A stretch of 64,000 nt of DNA from Okeania sp. SIO2C9 (GCF_010672455.1 NZ_JAAHGO010000046.1:1-64000), one strand, 5' to 3'. Numbered from the stretch's first letter, positions 20,520 through 29,374 are shown. Notes: a model not told the origin generated them from the sequence alone. Numbers and translations are program-made.

Positions 20520-21494
20520 TTATGAGATAAATACATTTTGGCGATGCCATTGTAAAGCTTCTATTCTGGGGAAAGATTCTTTTTCATTTGGCAACCAAAG
20601 CTGATTACTATTAAATTCCTTCATTGGTTTAGAATTGGGTGATTCTTCTAAGAAATTATTGGAAACGATGATGTTATAATCATCAGTTATGGTAAATAAA
20701 CCTTTATCGAATGCCCAATGATGATTTTTACAAAATGATATGCCGTTATCTATTCTATTGTCATAAAATCTGGCAAATGGTTTTATATGGGCTCCATCTA
20801 CAATATTTTGCTTTATTGACATGGTGACTTTCATTCCACAAAAAGCACATTTATAGTTATAGGTATGTACAACTGCTTTACGAAAGATACCATCTCTAAC
20901 TACAGATTTTATGAGATATGATTTAGGTTGTTTTTGCTGTTGGTTAAATAAATTAATTGAATGTTCTTCCTCATCATCCTCTTTTTGGAATCTTTCATTA
21001 ATTGCTAGAAGTTCTTTAATATCTTTTTGATTGCCTGAAAACCAAGTTGCAATTAGTACATCTATTAATTCTTTTCTATAATTTTTGTCTTGCAGTAGTT
21101 CAAAAAGTTCTGGGTCTAAACTGGCATACTCAACTACCTCTTTCAATTTTTTCACGGAACTTGGAACTCGCTTTAAAGAATTATTTTTAGATTCAATATG
21201 CCAAAATCCTTCGCTCTGTAGATAGAAAAAAGGAAGGTGTAAATTATCTTTACCTTGATAAGTACCAGAAGATAAAATATCCCAATGTTTATTAAAGGTA
21301 TCAATTAATTGCTCTGAAGCAGCTATCTGATTATTTTCAATGAAACCTTGTGCAATTAAATCAATTACAGACAAAATTAAAATGGGCTTATATTCTGCAT
21401 TCGGACTTAGTCTTTTACTTGTCTTAAGTTCGGTAAAACGTTGACAGTAGTATGCTAATTTTTTTTCCCTATGTAATTCTTGATTTTCACTCAT
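20520..21494 (-). CDS. phosphorothioate-DNA-binding type HNH endonuclease
   Basis: Predicted modification-dependent endonuclease. The N-terminal ~150 residues match what I know as the sulfur-binding domain of ScoMcrA/SprMcrA-like enzymes: YKPILILSVIDLIAQG, then HLPFFYLQSEGFWHI, then LFELLQDKNYRKEL. The C-terminal third is an HNH nuclease: CAFCG, DGAHIKPFARFYDN, NGISFCKNHHWAFDKG. The 324-aa length fits. It is the first gene of the minus-strand run HNH-dndC-dndD. Such enzymes cut phosphorothioated DNA, so one inside a modification locus is notable: it may recognise a different sequence context or be held in check. Domain identity is by motif recall, not a search. Confidence 0.8.
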   Translation of the reverse strand: MSENQELHREKKLAYYCQRFTELKTSKRLSPNAEYKPILILSVIDLIAQGFIENNQIAASEQLIDTFNKHWDILSSGTYQGKDNLHLPFFYLQSEGFWHIESKNNSLKRVPSSVKKLKEVVEYASLDPELFELLQDKNYRKELIDVLIATWFSGNQKDIKELLAINERFQKEDDEEEHSINLFNQQQKQPKSYLIKSVVRDGIFRKAVVHTYNYKCAFCGMKVTMSIKQNIVDGAHIKPFARFYDNRIDNGISFCKNHHWAFDKGLFTITDDYNIIVSNNFLEESPNSKPMKEFNSNQLWLPNEKESFPRIEALQWHRQNVFIS

Positions 21495-21836
21495 TTATAG
21501 CACTAGCTAAAACATCTGTATTTTCACTATTTATTTCTGATAAACCAGTAGATTTAGTAAATAGGTAGGCAAAATTAAATCTAAAATAACTATCAAAGTT
21601 AAATTTACCATAACTATTCTAATTCCTCCTTTTTTAACTAGCTATCAGCTATTAGCTATCAGCCTAAAAATTTGTGCATAGACTTCTATAAGTTGTTTAA
21701 TTTGATGAGGGGTTTAAATCCCCTTTAAAAAACTGATTGCTGAACTGCTATTTCCAGAGCATTCCGTCACGAAACGCTTTTTAAATTGCAAAATTAAGTT
21801 GATTAGTTTCTCAGTTATACCTGCTACTTTCATTAA

Positions 21837-22041
21837 TTGATAATGAATAATGGATAATTACCTCTGGTTAAAACCGTTACGAAATTGAATATAAGGAAAT
21901 TTTATTTCTTCTCTTGGTCGATTGGATATGGTTAGGAAACCCATCAATCCCACCCAACGGGTGCGCTCCTAAGAACGACCGCTTTTTTATCCTTCAAAGG
22001 AGAGGCTTTAAACCTAGATTCGATTAATTATCAATTATCCA
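21837..22041 (+). repeat. dispersed ~200-bp element (copy B)
   Basis: Forward copy containing ACCTCTGGTTAAAACCGTTA, CTTGGTCGATTGGATATGG and GGAGAGGCTTTAAACC, bounded by ATAATGGATAATTA-type tracts. It lies in the 1.2-kb divergent spacer between the HNH gene and dndB. The rest of that spacer (21495-22709) has only AT-rich DNA and the inverted element below; the promoters for both operons must lie here. Confidence 0.65.
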
Positions 22042-22251
22042 TTTTAATCTTATACTTATACAAAATAAATAAGTTTTTAATCCCTTTTTTTTGCAGAAAT
22101 AAATAAACTGTATATTAGATACTATTTCTATTTTCAGTAAGGATGTATTCGTCAACTAAAATAGCTGATATTCAAATTTATTAAGTAGTAAGTTTTAGGA
22201 AAAATACTAATAAATTATTCATTTTTCTCTAAACACTATGCTCTGTGAAAA

Positions 22252-22362
22252 CTAGTGCAGAATGGCGGAAATAACTGACCAGTTACACAATCCTAAAAGC
22301 CTTACCAATCAATACTTCTGACTTCTGACTTCTGACTTCTGACTTCCGCGTAGCGGCACTAG
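22252..22362 (-). repeat. 111-bp inverted partner of the 14008 element
   Basis: Reverse complement of 14008-14125, with one fewer heptamer (TTCTGAC units) and about one mismatch in the unique part. The tips are CTAGTGC and GCACTAG. Together the two copies bracket dndD, the repeat array, dndC and the HNH gene. Confidence 0.75.
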
Positions 22363-22709
22363 CTGTTAATAGCTAAATGGCTATTATTTTGATGGTATAG
22401 CACTACGCATTAAAATTAGGACAGCTAAGAAACTTCAAAATATTACAGTTAAAATTTTTGACTCTAGCTGATAGCTGAATGTTGTTTGCGGAGCATGACA
22501 AACGGAAATGCTTATAGCTATAAAAAGACATCAATATTCATGCCTCATGTACCATCCGTTAGTATTGACATAATAAATAGTATATGATATCAAAATTACT
22601 ATACAATTAACAATTATACTGACTCAAAAGTTTTTAAAAACGTTTGTTGACAAAAATTTATATATATAGCAATTTTTAAAAAACGTTAAAATATTTCCCA
22701 AAATCAGCG

Positions 22710-24311
22710 ATGAAAAAGACCAATAAACCCACCTCAGAAATAGCAAAAGAAATTTTAGAAAATGATAATCGAGAAAGAGAAGCGATCGCCATTCTATTAG
22801 ACAAACATATAGGCAAAGATGACAGACTTTTAGTACAAAAAACCATGATGGGAAAAACCGAAGCTTATATAGGTTCCGTCACTCTAGAATGGTTAGATAG
22901 TCGAGTACGTTTTGCCTCTCAACTACCATTATTTCGGCAAAAATTTGATGTAGAAACAGATAATATAATTCGTGACGCAGAAACAATAGATGAAATTCAA
23001 CAACGTCCCCTAGATTGGTCTCGTCAAGCCCCATTAACCCTATATTTAGCAACAAGAAAAGCACATAAATTTCCAGCAGTATTAGTAGTAATTAGCCCCA
23101 GTTGGGTAGATAATCCCAAAGCAGAAGAATGGAATAAAAAAGGTGAAGCAAATAAATCTGCTACTGATTTTTTACCCCTAGATTCAGCCGGAAAAGTAGG
23201 ATTATTAGACCTACGTTTAGAAGTAGCAGTATTTGCCCTAGACGGTCAACATCGACTGATGGGAATTCAAGGTTTAATGGAATTAATAAAAACAGGTAGG
23301 TTGCCTAGATATAACAAACAAAAAAAACCAGTAGGTGCAGCTATTAACATTGATGATTTAGCGGAAACCCATCATATTGAATTGCCAGAATTACAAAAAT
23401 TAGCTTACGAACAAATAGGTATAGAATTTATTCCGGCAGTAGTAAAAGGAGAAAATAGAGCACAAGCACGACGGAGAGTTAGGTCAGTTTTTGCTCATGT
23501 AAATTTGACGGCTGTAAAATTAAGTAAAGGGCAGTTGGCATTATTAAATGAGGATGACGGGTTTGCCATTGTGGCTAGAAAAACAGCAATTTATCATCCT
23601 TTATTAAAAGAGAAAGATGATAGAAATCGACGAGTGAATTGGGATAGTGCAACTGTGGCAACTAAGTCTACTGTTTTAACAACTCTTCAGGCAATTCAAG
23701 AAATGTCTGAAAGATATTTAAAACCTTGTTATCCTCATTGGAAACCTTCAGATAGAGGTTTAATTCCCATGCGTCCTGAAGAAGAAGAATTAGAAGAGGG
23801 GCTAGAGGAATTTATGTTGTTTTGGAATTATTTATCTAATTTACCTAGTTATTCAAGATTAGAAAATGGTGCCGAAACTCCAGAATTGAGAAGATTTAGT
23901 TTTGAAATAAAACCAGGAGAAGGTCATGTTTTATTTCGCCCCGTCGGGCAAATTGCTTTTGCTGAAGCTCTAGGAATTCTAATATATAAAAAAGGCTTTT
24001 CTTTGGAGGAGGTCTTTCAGAAATTAAATAAGTATGACGTGGATGGTGGTTTGAGTGGAATAGAATTTTCTGACTCTATTTGGTATGGGGTTTTATATGA
24101 TTTTAATCGGAAGCGAATGTCCGTAGCTGGGAGAGATTTAGCTATGAGATTGTTTATCTATATATTAGATGGAATTTCTGACAAAATGGAACGAGCAGAA
24201 ATTCGTCGAGAGTTGGCAGAAGCAAGGAGAGTTGGGGATAATCAAGCTGTAGATTTTCAAGGTAAGTTTGTGGAATTAAAAAAGGTAGGGTTGCCGAAAA
24301 TTTTGTCTTAA
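22710..24311 (+). CDS. dndB: DNA sulfur modification protein DndB
   Basis: DGQHR-family protein. DndB acts as the transcriptional repressor or tuner of dnd operons and affects modification frequency. The hallmark DGQHR is at 178-182 in VAVFALDGQHRLMGIQ. Other visible parts are an N-terminal segment with PLTLYLATRKAHKFPAVLVV and the later EFIPAVVKGENRAQARRRVR. At 533 aa it is longer than some DndB proteins, with an extra C-terminal region. It is divergent from the HNH-dndC-dndD run and 1.2 kb away, so it could control that run from the shared spacer. No dndE follows; the next bases are repeats. Confidence 0.88.
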   Translation: MKKTNKPTSEIAKEILENDNREREAIAILLDKHIGKDDRLLVQKTMMGKTEAYIGSVTLEWLDSRVRFASQLPLFRQKFDVETDNIIRDAETIDEIQQRPLDWSRQAPLTLYLATRKAHKFPAVLVVISPSWVDNPKAEEWNKKGEANKSATDFLPLDSAGKVGLLDLRLEVAVFALDGQHRLMGIQGLMELIKTGRLPRYNKQKKPVGAAINIDDLAETHHIELPELQKLAYEQIGIEFIPAVVKGENRAQARRRVRSVFAHVNLTAVKLSKGQLALLNEDDGFAIVARKTAIYHPLLKEKDDRNRRVNWDSATVATKSTVLTTLQAIQEMSERYLKPCYPHWKPSDRGLIPMRPEEEELEEGLEEFMLFWNYLSNLPSYSRLENGAETPELRRFSFEIKPGEGHVLFRPVGQIAFAEALGILIYKKGFSLEEVFQKLNKYDVDGGLSGIEFSDSIWYGVLYDFNRKRMSVAGRDLAMRLFIYILDGISDKMERAEIRRELAEARRVGDNQAVDFQGKFVELKKVGLPKILS

Positions 24312-24336
24312 AGTATTAAAAAAAGGCAAGGTCATT

Positions 24337-24376
24337 TCAGTTATCAGTTATCAGTTATCAGTTATCAGTTATCAGT
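24337..24376. repeat. TTATCAG heptamer microsatellite
   Basis: Five consecutive copies of a 7-bp unit (CAGTTAT), followed by CAGTACCTCTG. The same block, one or two heptamers shorter, appears at 38746-38777 inside a broken toxin gene, so the whole segment behaves as a dispersed repeat. Confidence 0.7.
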
Positions 24377-24678
24377 ACCTCTGCAATAAGGAGGCTTGAA
24401 ATAAGGAATATTCTATTTTTTTATCCCCTTAAAAGGGGAGGCGCATACCCACAATTTTTCGGTGAGGAAGAGTTGATTGATGTTTTGAATTTTTTCAAAT
24501 TCTTTAGACTAGCTTTAATGCAATAAGCTACAAAAATTTATCTGCAATGAGAGCTGTTTTATACCAAGGGTGAAAAAAGAATGCTTTTGTGAGGTGAAAC
24601 TTCAATTATTAAGTAATTAACACAAGCGCAATGACATTTTTGATAATTAGCACACCAGGAGCGTATTAATAATTCTTA

Positions 24679-24907
24679 TGTTTACCGAAAAATTCAGGTA
24701 TAAACCCTCTCCATTTATGGAGAAAAAAGAAAAAAATCCTTTGATCCAATTCTCTTATTTATAAGAAGAGTTCATTAATTGATAATTAATAATTACCTCT
24801 GGTTAAAACCGTTACGGAATTGAATATAAGGAAATATCCTAGCACTTTTTTCCCCTTAAAAGAGGAGGCTTTAAATCAGAATTATTTAATTATTAATTAT
24901 TCGGTAA
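24679..24907. repeat. two partial copies of the ~200-bp dispersed element (copies K and C)
   Basis: A reverse partial copy (24679-24790, TTACCGAAAAATTCAGG start) is followed head-on by a forward short copy (24778-24907, with ACCTCTGGTTAAAACCGTTA and TTATTCGGTAACT end). The remaining parts of 24312-25171 hold STRR-like repeats and no gene. Confidence 0.6.
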
Positions 24908-25171
24908 CTAGACAGTGCAAAGTTCTTGGAATAACTATTGCTAGCTAAGGCTTTCAGCGATCTAAAGGTTAAAAACTCTTTATTGAGAGCTGTAAGTACT
25001 GTAAGCCTTTTCCAGTAATACTTTCAGTCTTCAAAGCAAATAGTTTTTTGGCAGAACTTTGTACTCTCCAGTTCGGTAATTCTAAATTCTAAATTCTAAA
25101 TTCTAAATTCTTGAATTCTCCCCTACTCCCGCACTCAAGAATCAGTAATAATAGGTTACAGAATATTATTT

Positions 25172-25432
25172 TCAACCATTACTCAATAAATATTTTTCTA
25201 AATACTCCCAATGTTGATGTCCGTATTCTTCTCGTAGTAAATCTTTCACATCAGCATTAATAACTAATTCTCCATCTTGATTATCTTGGAATAGTAGTCC
25301 ATGAGCAAGTACCTCTTGTAAATTACTGAGAGTATCTATTAAATTGGCGATCGAATAATGTTCTTCTACCCATTCAACAGGACTAGGTATTTCAGAATTA
25401 ACATTTATTGGATTATTAGTATTAACTTCCAT
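25172..25432 (-). CDS. small hypothetical protein
   Basis: 86 aa, not recognised. The sequence is acidic and predicted mostly helical, with VEEHYSIANLIDTLSNLQEV and a C-terminal EEYGHQHWEYLEKYLL. It has normal amino-acid composition, unlike the shadow frames around it, and lacks signal or membrane segments. It stands alone about 860 bp downstream of dndB on the opposite strand; a link to the Dnd system is only positional. The spacer from 25433 to 26010 carries nothing else recognisable. Confidence 0.5.
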   Translation of the reverse strand: MEVNTNNPINVNSEIPSPVEWVEEHYSIANLIDTLSNLQEVLAHGLLFQDNQDGELVINADVKDLLREEYGHQHWEYLEKYLLSNG

Positions 25433-26010
25433 AATTTAATATCAGTAAAAACCCTGAATTTTAATCAATTGTTCAATCTTAATATATCATCTGATTATTC
25501 ATGCCGTAATTTCAGTGAGGCTAGTCAAGGTGTTATTGTGACAAATTTTTATGTCTTTTGCAATTTAGCTCAATTTAATAGTATGACCTATTGTGGATCT
25601 ACGGATGTTTAAGAAAATAATAGGAGCTATATGAGGAGAAGTGAGGATTAAGGAAAAGAAAAAAGTAAACGACCTTTTTTACCTATGGATCGATGCCTAA
25701 CCTCTAGTCCATGAGATAGTACAAATGTCGCAAATAAGGAAGAATAAAAAAGTAAAAATAATAGATATAAGTGGCTTTTAGTATGGAAGAAGTTCTCTCT
25801 AGGCATAATTTTAAAATTTACTTTTTGCTGTAGCATTCTTTTTTATCGTTGATACAATGTCAAATTGGATTTAGCTTGTAATATTTATAAAAAAGTCAAA
25901 GTTTTTGCTTAAAGTAGGATTTGAGTATTTAAATAACTGGATTCTGATTTGTGCTATCTAAAGTAGTAATAGGTTAAACAATATAATTAAGATGGCTATA
26001 AACAAATTTT

Positions 26011-26901
26011 ATGGATGATATTTTTATTCAAATAGTTGCCTATCGGGATTTAGAATTAGTCCCAACAGTAGAAGAAGCGATCGCCCATGCAACTCATCCT
26101 GAACGCCTCACTTTTGGCATTTGTTGGCAGTATGGTACGGATGAGGAAAAGGACTATATCAGTAAAGTTAAAGGTATTAAAGATTGCCGTATTATTGCAG
26201 TGCCTGCTTCTGAAGCTCGTGGGGTCGGTTGGGCAAGGTCTTTGGTACAAAAGTTGTGGCAAAAGGAACGTTATACTCTACAAATTGATGCCCACATGAG
26301 ATTTTTGCCTGGTTGGGACATAGAATTGATTAAAATGCTGGAAATGTGTCCCAGTGAAAAACCTCTTTTGAGTACTTATCCTCCTGCTTACAGACCCCCT
26401 AGGGAATTGGTTGGGGATACGCCAAGTCGTTTAGAAGCAAAGGAGTTTGGAGATCCTGGTATTTTAAGTTTGAGAGCAATAGGCGATTTGAGTAAATGTA
26501 GTATTCCACAACTAGGAGCTTTTGTTGCTGCTGGGTTTATTTTTGCAGATGGGTTAATTATTGAGGAAGTACCCTACGACCCAGAGATTTATTTTACTGG
26601 GGAAGAGGTGTTATTTGCTGCGAAAGCTTGGACAAGGGGATGGGATATTTATCATCCTAATCTTAGTGTTTGTTGGCATTTTTATAATACTGGTAAAAAG
26701 CGGGTTGTACATTGGGAAGATCATCAAAATTGGTGGGTACAAAATAAGATATCTGAATCTCGTTTTCGTCAGATTTTGGGAATGGAAACTGCAACGGAAG
26801 ATTTTGGGATTTATGGATTAGGAAATGTCAGAAGTTTGGCAGAATATGAGGCGTTAGCTGGTGTGAGTTTTAAGGAGCGTTGGTTTATTCGTTTTATTTA
26901 G
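26011..26901 (+). CDS. GlcNAc-transferase family protein (GT-A, Skp1-type)
   Basis: 296-aa glycosyltransferase resembling the family that includes the Skp1 hydroxyproline N-acetylglucosaminyltransferase. The N-terminus FIQIVAYRDLELVPTVEEA starts a nucleotide-diphospho-sugar fold. LQIDAHMRFLPGWD carries the D-x-H metal motif, and FVAAGFIFADG plus YFTGEEVLFAAKAW contribute the acceptor side. CWHFYNTGKKR near the end is typical of the family. No signal or membrane segment is present, so it is probably cytosolic. It has no operon partner; two identical-stem hairpins follow it. The acceptor in cyanobacteria is unknown. Confidence 0.75.
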   Translation: MDDIFIQIVAYRDLELVPTVEEAIAHATHPERLTFGICWQYGTDEEKDYISKVKGIKDCRIIAVPASEARGVGWARSLVQKLWQKERYTLQIDAHMRFLPGWDIELIKMLEMCPSEKPLLSTYPPAYRPPRELVGDTPSRLEAKEFGDPGILSLRAIGDLSKCSIPQLGAFVAAGFIFADGLIIEEVPYDPEIYFTGEEVLFAAKAWTRGWDIYHPNLSVCWHFYNTGKKRVVHWEDHQNWWVQNKISESRFRQILGMETATEDFGIYGLGNVRSLAEYEALAGVSFKERWFIRFI

Positions 26902-26929
26902 AATAATTGAATATTCTCAACTTCATTCT

Positions 26930-26969
26930 TTGCCGAGATGAGAAAGTCTGAACTCTGAAATCTCGGCAA
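26930..26969. terminator. hairpin after GT gene (copy 1 of 2)
   Basis: TTGCCGAGAT (26930-26939) pairs perfectly with ATCTCGGCAA (26960-26969) around a 20-base loop. A ~60-bp near-identical copy lies at 27160-27210. No strong T-run follows, so it may be a repeat rather than a true terminator. Confidence 0.5.
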
Positions 26970-27168
26970 AATCTGCGGAATATTCTGTCATTCCCAATTC
27001 TGAAAATTATCCTTATCCTTCCTACAATACTTTACTCATTAGTAGGAAATATAGACAGTTTCTGTTTGTTGTTTTTCCCAGTTATAGTTGAGGAGAAATG
27101 GGAGAAAAAATTTCTAGCGATCACTATATTTTAATTTCCTACGAGTTAAAGATTTTCAACTTCATTCT

Positions 27169-27208
27169 TTGCCGAGATGAGAAAGTCTGAACTCTAAAAT
27201 CTCGGCAA
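27169..27208. repeat. hairpin repeat (copy 2 of 2)
   Basis: The same 10-bp stem and nearly the same loop as 26930-26969, with the flanking CAACTTCATTCTT also shared. The 239-bp displacement suggests a local duplication. Confidence 0.55.
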
Positions 27209-27368
27209 GATCTTCGATAAAAAATTTGAGCTTAAATATTCAGCATAAATCTGAGGAGTCTTTTGGCAACCCCAATAATTCAAAGTTATTCTAGATATTT
27301 TTGTAGCTGCCTAAAGACTAGAGGCTAAGATTTTTTTATTTTCTCGAACATTTCTTCTGAGAATATTT

Positions 27369-27893
27369 TTAACTTTTTTCTTTCCTCTTTCTTTTAAGCT
27401 TTTGCCTCTGCTGAATCACTTCCGGGGGCGGACCATAATCTCCTCTTGAAAAATAAATTCGTTCTACTTGATGTTGTGGCTCAACCTCAATCCACAGACG
27501 AGCGCCTCCTGCCTGATTTCTGTTTGGCTGATGTGGCTGATAAACGATTTGGCAAGGTCCGTTAATTTTTAGAGCGTGGCAATAATTTTTTTGATCTCCC
27601 ACTTTTACTGCAATTGCGGGATGAGAAGTTTTATTATCTCGGTTATAGTCAATAGTTTTTCGTAGAACATGAATAAAGGTATTGCCTGTACGTTCAGCCT
27701 TGTTCCAGGTTCCTTGAGGACCGCGACGACCGGGTACAATTTCTGGCACTCCTCGGCTGTTAAGAGGAATCATCCACAATCTTTTGACTTTGTAGGCTCC
27801 TAAAACTCTGTTTTGTTGGAGTAATATCCGCAGTCTACCTGTTGATATATTGAGTAAAAATGCTGCTTCTGTTGTACGAACTTCTGTACTCAT
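27369..27893 (-). CDS. small HTH-type DNA-binding protein, paralogue of 13208 gene
   Basis: 174 aa. The N-terminus TTEAAFLLNISTGRLRILLQ followed by NRVLGAYKVKRLWMIPL matches the HTH-like start of the gene at 13208. The middle GRRGPQGTWNKAERTGNTFI and the C-terminal NGPCQIVYQPHQ...ARLWIE also correspond. The C-terminal tail is a very basic KLKRKRKEK, suited to nucleic acid binding. The two paralogues are diverged and on opposite strands 14 kb apart, with the Dnd core between them. The function is unknown; candidate roles are a transcription regulator or a recombination accessory factor. Confidence 0.72.
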   Translation of the reverse strand: MSTEVRTTEAAFLLNISTGRLRILLQQNRVLGAYKVKRLWMIPLNSRGVPEIVPGRRGPQGTWNKAERTGNTFIHVLRKTIDYNRDNKTSHPAIAVKVGDQKNYCHALKINGPCQIVYQPHQPNRNQAGGARLWIEVEPQHQVERIYFSRGDYGPPPEVIQQRQKLKRKRKEKS

Positions 27894-28015
27894 AACTAGA
27901 TCGTTATAGTATTTATATATAATTTCTATTATGTGGAATATTTTTAAGTATATTAGATAAGTCTACATGAAAATGGCTTATTGTTGAAATTTATCAAAGG
28001 CTGATTTTTATTATT

Positions 28016-28109
28016 AGGACTTACGCATGAACGCTATTGGTAGGGTGTGAAGCGTGCTAGCGTAACGCACCAATACGCCGTATGTATATAGTACCTTTGC
28101 GTAAGTCCT
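28016..28109. repeat. 94-bp MITE with 12-bp inverted ends
   Basis: AGGACTTACGCA (28016-28027) is perfectly inverted at 28098-28109. The non-coding interior holds GTGCTAGCGTAACGCACC. This end sequence is a familiar dispersed repeat in filamentous cyanobacteria. No clear target duplication is seen. Confidence 0.65.
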
Positions 28110-28167
28110 GATTATATATTTTTGACTTTTGATTTTATTTTTGTTCGTAATTATTAAATATTATTAA

Positions 28168-28206
28168 ATGAGCCTTGTTGGCAATACCTAGGCTCATCTT
28201 TTTTTT
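28168..28206. terminator. hairpin with T-run near the end of the 28215 gene
   Basis: ATGAGCC (28168-28174) pairs with GGCTCAT (28191-28197), with a run of eight T on the plus strand at 28199-28206. It lies just past the minus-strand stop of the 28215-28682 gene, so it may close that transcript or be bidirectional. Confidence 0.5.
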
Positions 28207-28214
28207 ATCGTGTT

Positions 28215-28682
28215 TTAGTCAATCCTTCTTGATATTAGAAACCCTGCTAACTTCTCACCTATCGCAATTCCTGTTCTTAAACCTCCTAAATCAGAAATTT
28301 TTGAATATCCTGTTTTTGGAGATGTTTGTATATTTATTGCCTCGTCATTAGGCAGTATAGGAGATATTTGTATATTTATTGTTTTGTCATTAAGCAGTAC
28401 TAGAAACTCTGCAATTTTTTTAGAAAAATTACCTATATCTCGAATGAAAATTACAAATGTAACCAATTTTGCTGAAGAAGCGAGAATGTTACCTGCAAAA
28501 GGAATCAATTCTAATATTTGTGGAAGAATAAAAAACAAAATCAAGAAGATAACAAAATTCATAATTATAGAAATTTCATCTCTCTCTCCTTTATATTCTT
28601 TTCGAGTAAGTTCAACGGTACTATCTTGGTTTGAAATAAATAATTTTGGTACTTCATTTTCCTGGTTTCGCCTTCCCGACAA
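28215..28682 (-). CDS. hypothetical membrane protein
   Basis: 155 aa, not recognised. It has two hydrophobic stretches, IIMNFVIFLILFFILPQILE (about 39-58) and a weaker one around SSAKLVTFVIFIRDI, flanked by charged N-terminal and C-terminal arms. The C-terminal half contains a near-repeat (NIQISPILPNDEA and NIQTSPKTGY). It lies 33 bp downstream of another small membrane protein on the same strand, so the two probably form an operon. Confidence 0.55.
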   Translation of the reverse strand: MSGRRNQENEVPKLFISNQDSTVELTRKEYKGERDEISIIMNFVIFLILFFILPQILELIPFAGNILASSAKLVTFVIFIRDIGNFSKKIAEFLVLLNDKTINIQISPILPNDEAINIQTSPKTGYSKISDLGGLRTGIAIGEKLAGFLISRRID

Positions 28683-28715
28683 AAATTGAAATCCTACTTT
28701 ACGTTTCGGTAAAAT

Positions 28716-29180
28716 TTATCTAACTAAATACCTTTTTTTTACTTCACTAGGCTTAACATCCTTGATCTCAATTTCCTCTATACCCATTAAATTATCATTC
28801 AAAGGTGGCTCGAAAAATTGTTCTAAAATTCCAACGTTTGTAGAAAAAAGCTCAAAGGTAATTTCTTGGTTTTTAATGACTTTTCTACCAGTATTTTCAA
28901 TATCGCAAGAGATTAGATACAAATCTGTAAGCTCATAATTTTCACCATAAAGGATACTAATATTTTTCTGATCTATATCTTTTTTAAACTCTAAAATATT
29001 TAATATATTTATTGTATAGGAAAGCTCCATTGCTTGGTCTTGACGTTGCTTTTTCGATGAGAAATAATTAAACAACGCTACTGAAAAACCAGAGATAATA
29101 GCAATAGCAACTTTTTGCCAAAAATCACTATTGTCTAATAGTGTTTGAATTATTTTCGGATATTCATTTAAGTTATCCAT
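28716..29180 (-). CDS. hypothetical membrane-anchored protein
   Basis: 154 aa, not recognised. One membrane helix, VAIAIISGFSVALFNYFSSK (about 20-39), is followed by a soluble domain of ~110 residues with ELTDLYLISCDIENTGRKVI, which looks like a beta-rich domain. It is the first gene of a two-gene minus-strand unit with 28215-28682. Small paired membrane proteins beside defence genes are sometimes effectors, but nothing in the sequence proves that. Confidence 0.55.
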   Translation of the reverse strand: MDNLNEYPKIIQTLLDNSDFWQKVAIAIISGFSVALFNYFSSKKQRQDQAMELSYTINILNILEFKKDIDQKNISILYGENYELTDLYLISCDIENTGRKVIKNQEITFELFSTNVGILEQFFEPPLNDNLMGIEEIEIKDVKPSEVKKRYLVR

Positions 29181-29213
29181 CTGATAATCTCCTTATTTTT
29201 TTTAATAACAATG

Positions 29214-29321
29214 GGGTGCATCTCTTATGTGCAAAAATACTTTTTTATTATTCCCTATTCCCTGTTCCCTGTTCCCTAAAAGCGATAAATTTTTGGCTTT
29301 ATTCAAAATTGAGATGCACCC
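29214..29321. repeat. 108-bp MITE with GGGTGCATCTC ends (copy 1)
   Basis: GGGTGCATCTC at the left is perfectly inverted as GAGATGCACCC at the right. The interior has TATTCCCTGTTCCCTG-type heptamers and GATAAATTTTTGGCTTTATT. A second copy is at 59309-59426. Confidence 0.7.
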
Positions 29322-29374
29322 TGACAATGATTAATTTTATACCAATTTGTTAAATATATGGAAGAGTTTTATCA

